A stretch of 14,852 nt of DNA from CAVXAE01 sp044225565 (GCA_044225565.1 JBGAIL010000122.1:1-14852), one strand, 5' to 3'. Numbered from the stretch's first letter, positions 1-8,003 are shown. The notes: generated by a model from the sequence alone, not told the origin. Translations and numbers: made by a program.

Positions 1-497
1 GAAGCGCCTCGTTTCGAAAAAGCGGCACCCACCTTCACCGCCACGACACTCTCATCCTGCGGCCCCCAGCTGGGCGCGGAGAACACATCCACCGTCTCGT
101 GAGTCACCTGTCGCGGCGCTCCGCCATCGGCATTCGAAACCCAGACGTTCTCGGTGCCCGTCGCATCGCTCACGTAGAGGAGCTTGCTGCCGTCGGCGCT
201 GAAGCTCGGCATCCGCTGCATCGCCGGACCGCCGTGCAGCAACCTGGCCTCTCCGCCTTCGGCCGGCAGACTGTAGATGTCGCCGAGCAGGTCGAAGACC
301 AGAGTGCGTCCGTCGGGGCTGACGTCCACGCTCATCCACGTACCTTCGGTGAGCGTCAGATGCGCGGTGGTGAAGGGCTGGCCCGTATCGGCGACGTCCC
401 AGACGGGCTGCCCCGGGAGCGCGACAGGAGAGAGGCTCAACGCCAGAGACAGCAACGTCGCGCGTTGCCAGGAACGATGCCTTCCACGAAGCTGCAT
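1..497 (-). CDS. Secreted TolB-propeller protein, probable amidohydrolase (N-terminal part)
   Basis: The frame reads from ATG at 497 down to base 1 with no stop (165 codons), so the C-terminus lies outside the window. An AGGTGG Shine-Dalgarno element sits 4 nt before the ATG. The first 29 or so residues look like a signal peptide: Arg/His-rich start, then a Leu/Ala-rich core ending near ALPGQP. PD40/TolB-like propeller repeats follow, with motifs such as SVDVSPDGRTLVFDLLGD, SFSADGSKLLYVSD and ENVWVSNADGG. The same motifs occur in the same order at the start of the plus-strand protein at 10372 (EGTW.S.DVS.DG, VFDLLGD.Y.LP, SD..G.EN.W), so the two are clear homologues. By that comparison the missing part probably carries a metal-dependent amidohydrolase domain, but this cannot be seen. 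Export to the periplasm is inferred. A stand-alone propeller protein is the alternative. Confidence 0.85.
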   Translation of the reverse strand, partial: MQLRGRHRSWQRATLLSLALSLSPVALPGQPVWDVADTGQPFTTAHLTLTEGTWMSVDVSPDGRTLVFDLLGDIYSLPAEGGEARLLHGGPAMQRMPSFSADGSKLLYVSDATGTENVWVSNADGGAPRQVTHETVDVFSAPSWGPQDESVVAVKVGAAFSKRGA

Positions 498-586
498 GGG
501 CCCACCTGCGAAATGACCAGCTCGCTCGAGCTTAGCGAAACGCAGCGCTCTGCATTCGCAACCGCCGGCGAGTAATTGACAGCCGG

Positions 587-607
587 GCGGTGAGCCAGGA
601 TCACCGC
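587..607. promoter_or_regulatory. Inverted repeat, candidate operator in a divergent promoter region
   Basis: The arms GCGGTGA (587-593) and TCACCGC (601-607) are perfect reverse complements separated by 7 bases. A consensus -35 hexamer TTGACA lies at 576-581 on the plus strand. A -10 spaced 17 bases from it would be GATCAC at 599-604, a poor match, which falls inside the dyad. The element lies between the minus-strand propeller gene (start 497) and the plus-strand esterase (start 660). A repressor site is plausible. There is no direct evidence of binding, and no T-run follows, so it is not a terminator. Confidence 0.35.
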
Positions 608-659
608 TTCGCAGCCGGAATTCGACGTCCCGGCGAGCGCGCGCCGATATGATGACCCC

Positions 660-1778
660 GTGCCTCACTTCGTGAACCCTGCCGACGACTTCCAGCCCAC
701 CGCCGAGGAGCGCGAGCGCCTGGCGCTCATGTCGCAGCCCGAGTCATGGTTCCTCCAGCATCTCGCCGGACCGCGCGAGCTCATCGACGGGCAGCTGCTC
801 GATGCCAAGCTGCAATATCACTATGAGGAGCGCAGGCGCCGACCGCCGGAGGTGGTGAAAGCCGGCCGGGACCTCTTCTACAGCGCCGAAGGGCGCGCAG
901 TGGCGCGTCAGGCGCTGGCGCGCGAATGGGCCCTGCTCACCAAGGTCACTGCACCGATGCGCTCGGTCGAGGACCGGACGATCGCAGGGCCTCGCGGCGG
1001 GATCGCCGTTCGCATCTACACCCCGCAAGCGCAGGACGTGGGTGCGTTGCCGCTGCTCGTCTATTTCCACGGCGGCGGCTGGATCTACAGCAGCATCGCG
1101 GCCGTGGACCGGTGTACGCGCCTGCTCGCCAACGAAGCGCGGGCGATCGTCGTCTCCGTCGAATACGGGCTGGCGCCGGAGAATCCCTGGCCGGCCGCCA
1201 ATGACGATGGCGAAGCCGCATTCCGGTGGGCCCGGGAGAATGCGGTAGGCCTCGGCAGCCATCCCGGCATGATCGGCGTCGGCGGGGACAGCGCTGGCGG
1301 ACGCATCGCGCTCGACGTGTCGCGTAGGCAGCTCGCCGCCGGGCGCCCCGCGCCGCTCTGCCAGCTTCTCTACTACACGTCCGGCGACTTCTCGTCGGAC
1401 CACGAATCGCACCGGCTGTTCGGCAAGGGCTACGGGCTCGATCTCGCCTTCTTCGATTTCATGCGACCGCTGGTCTTCCAGGGTGAAGGAGCGCTCGCCA
1501 GAGCGGCGCAGCAGCTGCAGGAGGCCAGCCTGAAGTCCATGCCGGCGACGATTCTCGCGACGGCCGGATTCGACGTGCTGCGTGATTCCGGACGAAACCT
1601 CGCACGACGGCTCGAGCGCGAGGGCGTCCCCGTGACCTATCTCAACTACCCTTCTCTCACGCACGGCTTCCTGCAGTGGTCGGGGGTGACGGACGACGCC
1701 GAGCGCGCGGCCGTCGACACTGCAAGGTTGTTTGGAACGGCGATCCGCAGCCGGCTGGCGATCGTCGGGCGCGACTAG
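660..1778 (+). CDS. Alpha/beta hydrolase, HSL-type esterase
   Basis: This 372-residue protein belongs to the hormone-sensitive-lipase branch of the alpha/beta hydrolases, which cleave short- and medium-chain carboxylic esters. The oxyanion-hole motif HGGGW is at residues 137-141. The nucleophile elbow GDSAG is at 209-213 (Ser211). The likely acid is Asp305 in FDVLRD and the likely base is His335 in LTHGF. The first 100 residues form an Arg/Glu-rich, mostly helical cap. No signal peptide is seen, so it should be cytoplasmic. The start is GTG at 660. No Shine-Dalgarno sequence precedes it, but a TATGAT -10-like hexamer at 648-653 would place transcription at about the start codon, so the message may be leaderless. 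It stands alone on this strand and converges on the crotonase gene. The substrate is unknown. Confidence 0.9.
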   Translation: MPHFVNPADDFQPTAEERERLALMSQPESWFLQHLAGPRELIDGQLLDAKLQYHYEERRRRPPEVVKAGRDLFYSAEGRAVARQALAREWALLTKVTAPMRSVEDRTIAGPRGGIAVRIYTPQAQDVGALPLLVYFHGGGWIYSSIAAVDRCTRLLANEARAIVVSVEYGLAPENPWPAANDDGEAAFRWARENAVGLGSHPGMIGVGGDSAGGRIALDVSRRQLAAGRPAPLCQLLYYTSGDFSSDHESHRLFGKGYGLDLAFFDFMRPLVFQGEGALARAAQQLQEASLKSMPATILATAGFDVLRDSGRNLARRLEREGVPVTYLNYPSLTHGFLQWSGVTDDAERAAVDTARLFGTAIRSRLAIVGRD

Positions 1779-2530
1779 CCGCGCGGCGCGAAATCCGCGG
1801 TGCCCTCGCGCCACTCCTCGTGTCGCAGGCTCTGCTCGATGAGCTTCCGCTCGACTTCCACGGCAGCCGTCCTGTCCAGGGCCTCCCCGGCATTGATGGC
1901 CTGCTTCATGAACCGCAATGCCATCGGACGGCAGGAGAGAATCTCCCGCACGCGGGACTGCACGGCGTCTTCGAGCCCGCCGGGCCCGGCGACGTGATTG
2001 ACGAAGCCGATGGCCCGCGCGTCCCGGGCAGTGATCTTGCGTGAAGTGAACAGCAGCTCCTTCGCCATCGGCCTGTGAATCGCGCGAGGCAGCCGCTGGG
2101 TGGCTCCCACGACGCCGCGGAAGGCTTCCGGCCACTGAAAGAAGGCGGTCTCGTCCGCAACCACGAAATCGCACGCAGCAGCCAGCTCGCAGCCGGCACC
2201 GATGACGGCGCCATGCACAGCACAGATGACCGGCAGCGGACATTGTTCGATCGCGAGATAGGCTTCCATGCCCAGGCTACGCCGGTGCAAGACCCACGCC
2301 GCATCCCTGCCGGCGAACTCCCGGATGTCGACGCCGGCACAGAACGCCGGCCCCGATCCGCGCACGACCACGACGCGTGCGGCATCGTCCGATCGCAGGC
2401 TGCCGAAGACCTCGATGAGGTCCTCGCACATCTGCAAGCTCACGGCGTTTCTGGCTTCGGGACGATTCAGCCAGACCGAGAAGACCCCACCCTCGCTCGC
2501 GGCGCGCAGGGTTTCCACTCGCACGCTCAT
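1775..2530 (-). CDS. Enoyl-CoA hydratase/isomerase family protein (crotonase)
   Basis: This 251-residue crotonase-fold protein would be cytoplasmic and likely hydrates a 2-enoyl-CoA during breakdown of a fatty or aromatic side chain. The oxyanion-hole segments are FCAGVDIREF (63-72) and the GAVIGAGCEL stretch (107-116). The two catalytic glutamates of the rat mitochondrial hydratase (Glu144 and Glu164, 20 residues apart) correspond to Glu115 in GCEL and Glu135 in WPEAF. Both are present at the same spacing, which supports true hydratase activity. An upstream in-frame ATG at 2572 would add 14 residues (MSPSAGRRSHDAGF) that do not look like the family, so the ATG at 2530 is preferred, although its ribosome site is weak. 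The gene starts 72 bp after the TonB receptor stop on the same strand, so the two may be co-transcribed. Its stop overlaps that of the convergent esterase by 4 bp. Confidence 0.92.
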   Translation of the reverse strand: MSVRVETLRAASEGGVFSVWLNRPEARNAVSLQMCEDLIEVFGSLRSDDAARVVVVRGSGPAFCAGVDIREFAGRDAAWVLHRRSLGMEAYLAIEQCPLPVICAVHGAVIGAGCELAAACDFVVADETAFFQWPEAFRGVVGATQRLPRAIHRPMAKELLFTSRKITARDARAIGFVNHVAGPGGLEDAVQSRVREILSCRPMALRFMKQAINAGEALDRTAAVEVERKLIEQSLRHEEWREGTADFAPRG

Positions 2531-2602
2531 GAATCCCGCATCGTGTGAGCGTCGCCCCGCCGACGGTGACATCGTCGGCGGAGCCCGCTCTCGACAGCGG
2601 CC

Positions 2603-5017
2603 TTAGAAGTTCACCTGGACGCCAGCGCCGTACGTCCGCGGCGGAATGATCTCGGCATAGCCGGGGCCGAACGCGCTCGCCAGGTAGATCTGCAGCGGAT
2701 CACCCGAATCGAAGAGATTGCGGGCGTAGCCGAACACCCTGACGTTGCGGAACGAGTAGCCGAGCTGCGTGTTCGCGATCCAGTAGGAGCCTACGCGAGC
2801 CAGCGGATCGTTCAGGATCGAAGAGAAGTAGCTGCCGCTGTGCCGCGCGTCGAAACTGAAGTCCAGGCCCTGCGGCCGCGAGTAAGAGATGCCCACGCTG
2901 CCGGTGAACTTCGGCGCGCGGGGCAGCTCGTTGCCCTCGGCCCCCGAGTCCGGGAAGCTCTTGATGTCGGACTTCGTCGTGCCGAGGCCGGCGGACAGCC
3001 TGAGCTCCTTGGTCACGTTCCAGGTGGCCATCACTTCCGCGCCGCGCGTCGTCACCTTGTCCGCATTGCGGACCACGGAGGAGCCCGGGCCGAGCTGGTA
3101 AGGCAGCTGCATGTCCTTGTAGTCGCTGTAGAACACGTTGCCGGAGAGCGTCAGGTGGCCATCGGCGAGGATGGTGCGCGCGAAGCCTTCGTAGTTCCAG
3201 ACATACTCCGGCTCGAACGTGTAGGCCAGGAATGGCGGGTTGAAGGTGAATCCTGCGCTGCCGCCGTTGTAGCCGCGAGTGACGAGCGCGCCCACGGTCG
3301 AAGTCTTCGAGGGATGCCATGAGAGCACCAGCTTCGGCAGGAAGGTGGTGTATTTCTCGTCGAGATCGATCGCGAAGACGAAGATGCTGCCCTCGCGCCG
3401 GCGATGCTCCTCCTCGTAGCGGGCGCCGAACGTCACGTCGAAGGCGTCCGAGAACCGGTACGTGCCTTCACCGAACACCGCGTTGGTGCGGGTGCTGTCG
3501 TCGAAGCCGCCGCCACCGAAGAGGTCGATGAATTCGTCCTGCGACGCCCGGAAAAGGTAGGCGCCGAAGAGGCTCTTGAAGCGGTCGTCCGAGGACCGGA
3601 AAGTGAGGGAAGGCTGGGCAATGAACTCGTGGCCGTCGATCGTCGCGTTGCCGCCGCCCGGCCGCGCATAGCGCTTGATGTCCAGGTCCGCATACGAGAC
3701 CACCGTGTTGAGGCTGACGGCGTCGCTCGCCTTCCAGTTGAGGTCGAGGATGCCGCTCGTCGACTTCGGCTTGAATGCCGAGGCGGTGAGATCGAAACGG
3801 TTGACGTGGTCGCCGTAGTCGGGAGCGCTCACTGCCTCGCTCTGCGGGCCCAGGAAATCCGTGTGGCTCACGGTGAGGAGCGCCTTGAAATCCGGCGCCG
3901 CGGCGGGCTCGATCAGCAGCTTCGCCCGGAAGACGTTGCCTTCGTACTCTCCCGGATCGCGGCCATCGGGATAAGGCGTGTAGTCGACGAAGCTGTGGCT
4001 GGTGCGGTGATCCGCGGAGAGGCGGAACGCGACCTGCCCGTCCACGATCGGCGCGGAGACGGCCGCCGAGTACTGCCGGGTGTCGAAATTTCCGGCGAAT
4101 ACGCGCGCCTTGGCGTGGAAATCGTATGTGGGATCCGCAGTCTTCACCGCGATGGTGCCCGCGATGGAGTTGCGGCCCTGCAGGGTGCTCTGCGGCCCGC
4201 GCAGCACTTCAACCTGCTGCAGATCCCACACGCCGAAATCGCCGAACACGACTTCGTTGTAGCTCGCGGGCCGGCCATCCGACTGGATGTTGAGTCGCGG
4301 CCTCGTGCCCGCGAAGAACGCATCCGCTCCGTAGGCCGGGCCGGTGCCGTCGACGCCGCGTACCGAAGGCGCGAACGAGCTCCTTCCCGTCACCGTGACG
4401 TTGGGAACGCTGCTCATGAGATCCTTGATGCCGTCGGCGGCCCGCTGCGCGAGCGCTTCGGCATCGATCACCACGACGCTGGTCGAGGTGTCCAGAACGG
4501 AGCGGCCGAGACGCTCGGCCGTCACGATCAACTCCTCGATGTTCCCGGAGGCCTGCTCCTCATCCTTGCTGGCGGCCGATGCCTGCGCGGGCTCGGCGGC
4601 CTGGCCGCTCGAGGCGATGCGGATGAGCCGGCCCGTGCTCTGGATCGCGCTGGTACGCATCTCCGTCTGCATGGCCGGCGCCGCGGTCACATCGCTCGCG
4701 CCCGTGGAGCGGATCAGGAAGGAATCCGGCCCCGTCTGCACGGCGTCGAGCTGCGTACCTTCGAGCAGCTTGCGGATGACGCCGGCCGCCGTGGTCTGCG
4801 CGCGAAGCGCAGGCGCATGCAGGTTCTGCACCAGCCGCGGCTCGAACATGACGTTGGTGCTGGTCAGATGGCCGACCTCGCGGAGCGATTCCGCGAGCGA
4901 CCGGGCCGGAAGATCGAATGGATAGGTCGTGGCCTGCGATTGCGCGGCCGTGGCGACCGATGCGAGCAGCGCCCCGAGCGCGAGATCCCGTGAACGCCGA
5001 TTCCGGAACGTGAACAT
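2603..5017 (-). CDS. TonB-dependent outer-membrane receptor with N-terminal STN domain
   Basis: This 804-residue outer-membrane transporter would import a substrate too large or scarce for porins, using TonB/ExbBD energy. A signal peptide covers about residues 1-29 (RNRRSR, hydrophobic core, AAQSQA). A secretin/TonB short N-terminal (STN) domain covers about 33-103, beginning YPFDLPARSLAESL. A linker rich in Ala, Ser and Gln follows. The TonB box is near EELIVTAER (161-169). The plug runs to about 295 and includes QQVEVLRGPQSTLQGRNSIAG. The beta-barrel fills the rest and ends in Phe (VQVNF), as outer-membrane assembly requires. The frame opens at 5083, but ATG 5017 is chosen because AGAGGGGG precedes it and the signal peptide starts there. 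STN domains usually talk to a FecR/FecI pair, but none is visible here. The ligand is unknown. Confidence 0.95.
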   Translation of the reverse strand: MFTFRNRRSRDLALGALLASVATAAQSQATTYPFDLPARSLAESLREVGHLTSTNVMFEPRLVQNLHAPALRAQTTAAGVIRKLLEGTQLDAVQTGPDSFLIRSTGASDVTAAPAMQTEMRTSAIQSTGRLIRIASSGQAAEPAQASAASKDEEQASGNIEELIVTAERLGRSVLDTSTSVVVIDAEALAQRAADGIKDLMSSVPNVTVTGRSSFAPSVRGVDGTGPAYGADAFFAGTRPRLNIQSDGRPASYNEVVFGDFGVWDLQQVEVLRGPQSTLQGRNSIAGTIAVKTADPTYDFHAKARVFAGNFDTRQYSAAVSAPIVDGQVAFRLSADHRTSHSFVDYTPYPDGRDPGEYEGNVFRAKLLIEPAAAPDFKALLTVSHTDFLGPQSEAVSAPDYGDHVNRFDLTASAFKPKSTSGILDLNWKASDAVSLNTVVSYADLDIKRYARPGGGNATIDGHEFIAQPSLTFRSSDDRFKSLFGAYLFRASQDEFIDLFGGGGFDDSTRTNAVFGEGTYRFSDAFDVTFGARYEEEHRRREGSIFVFAIDLDEKYTTFLPKLVLSWHPSKTSTVGALVTRGYNGGSAGFTFNPPFLAYTFEPEYVWNYEGFARTILADGHLTLSGNVFYSDYKDMQLPYQLGPGSSVVRNADKVTTRGAEVMATWNVTKELRLSAGLGTTKSDIKSFPDSGAEGNELPRAPKFTGSVGISYSRPQGLDFSFDARHSGSYFSSILNDPLARVGSYWIANTQLGYSFRNVRVFGYARNLFDSGDPLQIYLASAFGPGYAEIIPPRTYGAGVQVNF

Positions 5018-5201
5018 GTTCGCCCCCTCTTTTAGTTCAGGCTCTCGTCGGCCCGCGCCTCGCCTTCGCGACGGCACGGACACGACGACCTGAATGAGTA
5101 GACGAGACAGCGGATCGATCCCCCAGTACCCGATGACTGCCGCTCAACGCATCGGCCCGGGGGCAACACCATTCACCAGCGTCTCCAGCACTGCCGTGCC
5201 G
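5018..5201. other. Intergenic leader upstream of the TonB receptor
   Basis: This 184-bp stretch separates the receptor start from the stop of the small secreted protein gene on the same strand. I see no convincing -35/-10 pair, no T-rich terminator and no small ORF with a good ribosome site. The only structured element is the 10-bp palindrome GGATCGATCC at 5112-5121, about 95 bp upstream of the receptor ATG. The receptor could be read from its own promoter here or by read-through from the acylase operon. Confidence 0.4.
5112..5121. promoter_or_regulatory. Palindrome GGATCGATCC, possible operator
   Basis: This is a perfect 10-bp palindrome 95 bp upstream of the TonB receptor start. Its half-site GGATCG recurs in the palindrome at 8004-8018, which lies 96 bp upstream of the acylase start. 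The spacing between half-sites differs (overlapping here, 3 bp apart there), so a shared regulator is only a possibility. A 10-bp palindrome is not rare by chance. Confidence 0.2.
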
Positions 5202-5597
5202 CTACTTCGTCCCGGCGGCCGGCGGAACCTTGCGGCCCTTGATGATCCGGGCGTCCCACACCTTGTCCAAGCCGTCCACGGTCTGCTTCCAGGCCTCGCC
5301 GACCTGGCGCTTGCCGAGCTCGAGGAAACACACGCCATGAGCGTCCGCATCTTCCTTCTCGCCCGGAGGATTGAAGAAGCACGTCCGGTTGCCCTCGGTG
5401 CGCCAGTTCAGGCCTGCGGAGAAGGTGCCGCCGAAGATGCCGTCCCAGCTGCCATCGGCGTTGGCGTAGATCCAGATCGTCTCCTCCGGGCGGCTGAGCT
5501 CCCAGGTGTTGCCGTAGTAGTGGGTGAGCCCCGCGTCGGCCGCGAGCGCGGCGGCGGCACCGTTCACCATCAGGAGTCCGATAGCGAGCTTCTTCAC
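5202..5597 (-). CDS. Small secreted protein of unknown function
   Basis: This 131-residue protein has a clear signal peptide (MKKLAIGLLMV then an Ala-rich stretch ending near ALAADA, about 20-22 residues). The mature part is about 110 residues and rich in Trp, Tyr, Gly and Asp. It has a run of aromatic and turn motifs (YYGNTWELS, WIYANADGSWDG, FGGTF) and two cysteines (in CFFNPPGE and GVCFLEL) that could form a disulfide in the periplasm. The pattern suggests a small beta-rich domain. I do not recognise a family. GTG at 5597 is chosen because GAGGAGA lies just upstream. It follows the acylase stop by 28 bp, so the two are almost certainly one transcript, and a role beside the acylase (chaperone, inhibitor or binding partner) is conceivable but unproven. 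Confidence 0.8.
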   Translation of the reverse strand: MKKLAIGLLMVNGAAAALAADAGLTHYYGNTWELSRPEETIWIYANADGSWDGIFGGTFSAGLNWRTEGNRTCFFNPPGEKEDADAHGVCFLELGKRQVGEAWKQTVDGLDKVWDARIIKGRKVPPAAGTK

Positions 5598-5625
5598 GTG
5601 ATTCTCCTCGTCAGATTCAAAAATC

Positions 5626-7908
5626 TCATTCGTGGCGCAGCTGCAGCGTCTTCAACTGCGGATCGGCCAGGATCTCCGCCTGCGCAAACGGCAATCTGAC
5701 CAGCTGCTTGCGGGAAAGGAGCCCGAGCTGATCCGAATAGTGCGGCGAGGCCGGATCATCCGACTGCCCGTGCGCGAGCACCGCGTTGGCCACCAGCTTG
5801 CCGTCCTCCCAGTACACCTGCAGCAGATAGTCCGTGCCCGAAGTGATCTGCGCGTAACCGTCCGCGCCGAGGCCGCTGCCCTCGAGCGCATTGAGCAAAC
5901 CCTGCTCGCCTGGCCCTCCATGCAACGGGACCTTCTCGCCGCTCACCGTGCGCGCGGCGAGTATCTGGCCCCACGGCTCGGCGCCCGTGAGCTTGAGCGC
6001 CTCGAGCGCCTTCACGGTGTCGGCCAGTGCCGCGACGACTTTTTGATTCACCTCAGCCGTGGCGACGAGAGGCTGAGTGTCGAAAGGCCCGGCGGATGCA
6101 CTGGGCGTGGCAAAGAGCCCGGGCGCCTCGCCGATGCGCTGCCAGAGCTCACCGAACAGCAATGCGCCGCGGCTGTCCCCATCGTTGCGTCGATCCCATT
6201 TCGCGAGGATCGCGCAGCCGCGCTGCGCCTCGGCGGGCAGGTCGGTTGCCGAGCACACGCGCAGAACGTCCGCGAGCCAGGTTTCCGCAGCGTAGTTGCG
6301 ATTGTCGAGCACGACGTCGAGGGCCTCCTGCGGAGTGACCTTGCCGTCGGCGACGACCTCTCCCATGCGCCGCTGCGACATCCTGATCCGGAAGTTGGCG
6401 GGCTCGGCCTTCGGGTCACCGAAGAACCGCGAATGCCCTTGCGAGTCGTGCCCGTAGAGGGAGAAGCGATAGCTGTTGTTGGTGTTCTGGATGATCCTGC
6501 GCCCGACCAGCGTCGGAAACTTCTTCGCGGACAATAGCTGCGGCCGGCCTTCGGCGGACCGGACCGAGCACGCGCTGCGGCTGCCATCGAGGACGTTGTA
6601 GGAGCCTTCCGCCCCCGCCGCACGACACGTTTCCAGCGCGGCATCCTCGATGTCGAGCATCGGGCCGGATTCGACATACGCGATCGCCCCATGCCGGTCG
6701 CCCGAGATGAAGTGCGCGCCCATGCCGCGATCGTCCTCGATCGCTTTCACGAAGGCAGCCACCGTCGTCGCACGAGCCATGTTCACGAGCTGATTCAGGC
6801 CGCGCGCATTGCCGTCGGCAGCGTCGGTGACGGCGTACCACCCGGCAGGCCGGCCAGGACGCGCGGGCAGGCGATAGATCGGCCCCAGCCCGGAATGAGC
6901 GATCTGGAAGCTTTCGCTCCCGACGGTGCCGTCGGACTGCCGCACCGGCACGCTCACCGTGCGGATCTCGAGCGGCTTGCGCTTGCCGTCCACCACGTAC
7001 GCCGGGTGCTCGCCTTCCTCCACCTTCAGGGCCTGCAGGACGTAGTACGTCACGGTGGCAGGTGCTTCGAGGGTCCAGGCGACGTCCCGGTTGAATCCCA
7101 TCAACGGCAACGGCAAGCCGAGGAAGTCCGCGCCGGCGACGTCGAGCTCACCGGGAATGGTGAGATGCAGCTGATGGACCGAAAGCCAGTGCCCGCGCCA
7201 CACGGTGTGAGGGTTCGCGACGACGATGGCGCTGCCGTTGCCCGTGACCTCCGCCCCATATGCCCAGGCATTGCTGCCGAGGCTCGCGGACATCGCGACG
7301 ACTTCCGGCATGGGGGACGCGGCTGCGCTCTTCTGCGGCTTGCCCGCGTTCCAGGCGGAATCCTTTGCGACCGGCGCGATCTGGAAGGCCTTCCAGATGG
7401 TGCCGATCGACATCACGGCACGCACGACGTCGGCCTCCGTCATCTGCGGAACCGGAGCGCCTTTGCAAAGTCGCTCGCGCTCCTGCGGGCTCGTCTCCTT
7501 CACGACTCTCGAATAGCCTGCGGCGTAGCCACGCGCGATGTCGCGCGCGCGCGGCTCGAGCTGCTTCATCGCTCCGGCGACGATCTCGTCGGAGAGCTGC
7601 ACGCGATAGAAGAGATCGGCGTTCAGGTTCGAGGTGGGCATGAAGCCCACGACCGCCTTCTGGTCCGCGCCATAGGCGCGCGAGCGGTCGCCGCGCAGCG
7701 TGGTGATCTGATCGGCCAGCAGGCACAGCCTGTCGCGCGCCACTGCGTATCCGTATCCATACCCGAGCCCTTCGTAGCTGGATGCGGTGATGTGCGGGAG
7801 GCCGCGGCTCGTCCAGCGGATCGTCGCATCCTTCGATGCCGCGTGCGCCGAAGCATCGAGCATCGCTCCTGCGATACAGGCCAGAGCCACTTTCGTCCCA
7901 CGCCGCAT
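5626..7908 (-). CDS. Penicillin acylase family N-acyl amide hydrolase (Ntn hydrolase), secreted
   Basis: This 760-residue precursor belongs to the penicillin amidase family, which includes penicillin G acylase, aculeacin A acylase and PvdQ-type acyl-homoserine-lactone acylases. These enzymes hydrolyse an amide bond between an acyl chain and an amine. A signal peptide ends near residue 23 (SAHA). The autocatalytic cleavage site is the Gly211-Ser212 pair in SLGSNAWAYG; Ser212 would become the N-terminal nucleophile of the beta chain after removal of a spacer. NPH (232-234) follows as in the family. Asn residues in NTNN (475-478) are good candidates for the oxyanion hole. Length fits the aculeacin/PvdQ group. 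GGAGG precedes the ATG by 5 nt. The gene is followed 28 bp later by a small secreted protein. Acyl-homoserine lactones, lipopeptides or N-acyl amino acids are possible substrates. The sequence does not decide between them. Confidence 0.93.
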   Translation of the reverse strand: MRRGTKVALACIAGAMLDASAHAASKDATIRWTSRGLPHITASSYEGLGYGYGYAVARDRLCLLADQITTLRGDRSRAYGADQKAVVGFMPTSNLNADLFYRVQLSDEIVAGAMKQLEPRARDIARGYAAGYSRVVKETSPQERERLCKGAPVPQMTEADVVRAVMSIGTIWKAFQIAPVAKDSAWNAGKPQKSAAASPMPEVVAMSASLGSNAWAYGAEVTGNGSAIVVANPHTVWRGHWLSVHQLHLTIPGELDVAGADFLGLPLPLMGFNRDVAWTLEAPATVTYYVLQALKVEEGEHPAYVVDGKRKPLEIRTVSVPVRQSDGTVGSESFQIAHSGLGPIYRLPARPGRPAGWYAVTDAADGNARGLNQLVNMARATTVAAFVKAIEDDRGMGAHFISGDRHGAIAYVESGPMLDIEDAALETCRAAGAEGSYNVLDGSRSACSVRSAEGRPQLLSAKKFPTLVGRRIIQNTNNSYRFSLYGHDSQGHSRFFGDPKAEPANFRIRMSQRRMGEVVADGKVTPQEALDVVLDNRNYAAETWLADVLRVCSATDLPAEAQRGCAILAKWDRRNDGDSRGALLFGELWQRIGEAPGLFATPSASAGPFDTQPLVATAEVNQKVVAALADTVKALEALKLTGAEPWGQILAARTVSGEKVPLHGGPGEQGLLNALEGSGLGADGYAQITSGTDYLLQVYWEDGKLVANAVLAHGQSDDPASPHYSDQLGLLSRKQLVRLPFAQAEILADPQLKTLQLRHE

Positions 7909-7960
7909 GGTCGCCTCCGCCGAGATGCTGCACGAATGCCTCGCCGGAGCTTAGCCAACT

Positions 7961-7990
7961 CTTATGCCCTTTGTACAACTAATTCGTCAT
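7961..7990 (-). promoter_or_regulatory. Candidate promoter of the acylase operon
   Basis: On the minus strand, ATGACG (7990-7985) and CATAAG (7966-7961) are separated by 18 bases, each matching 4 of 6 consensus positions. Transcription would begin near 7954, giving a leader of about 46 nt before the acylase ATG. This is the most AT-rich part of the 129-bp gap after the LysR stop. It is a weak match, judged by eye only. Confidence 0.3.
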
Positions 7991-8003
7991 TGGGTAATCA
8001 CTG

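Noticed and set aside
744..2243. 499-residue open frame on the minus strand
   Set aside because: It is Arg/Ala/Gly-rich with no family motif and lies opposite the esterase and in another frame of the crotonase, both of which have full catalytic signatures.
3404..4993. 529-residue open frame on the plus strand
   Set aside because: It lies antisense to the TonB receptor; its low-complexity Arg/Val/Glu composition is the usual result of high-GC codon bias on the opposite strand.
5018..5083. 22-residue extension of the TonB receptor
   Set aside because: It would bury the signal peptide; the ATG at 5017 has a strong AGAGGGGG ribosome site.
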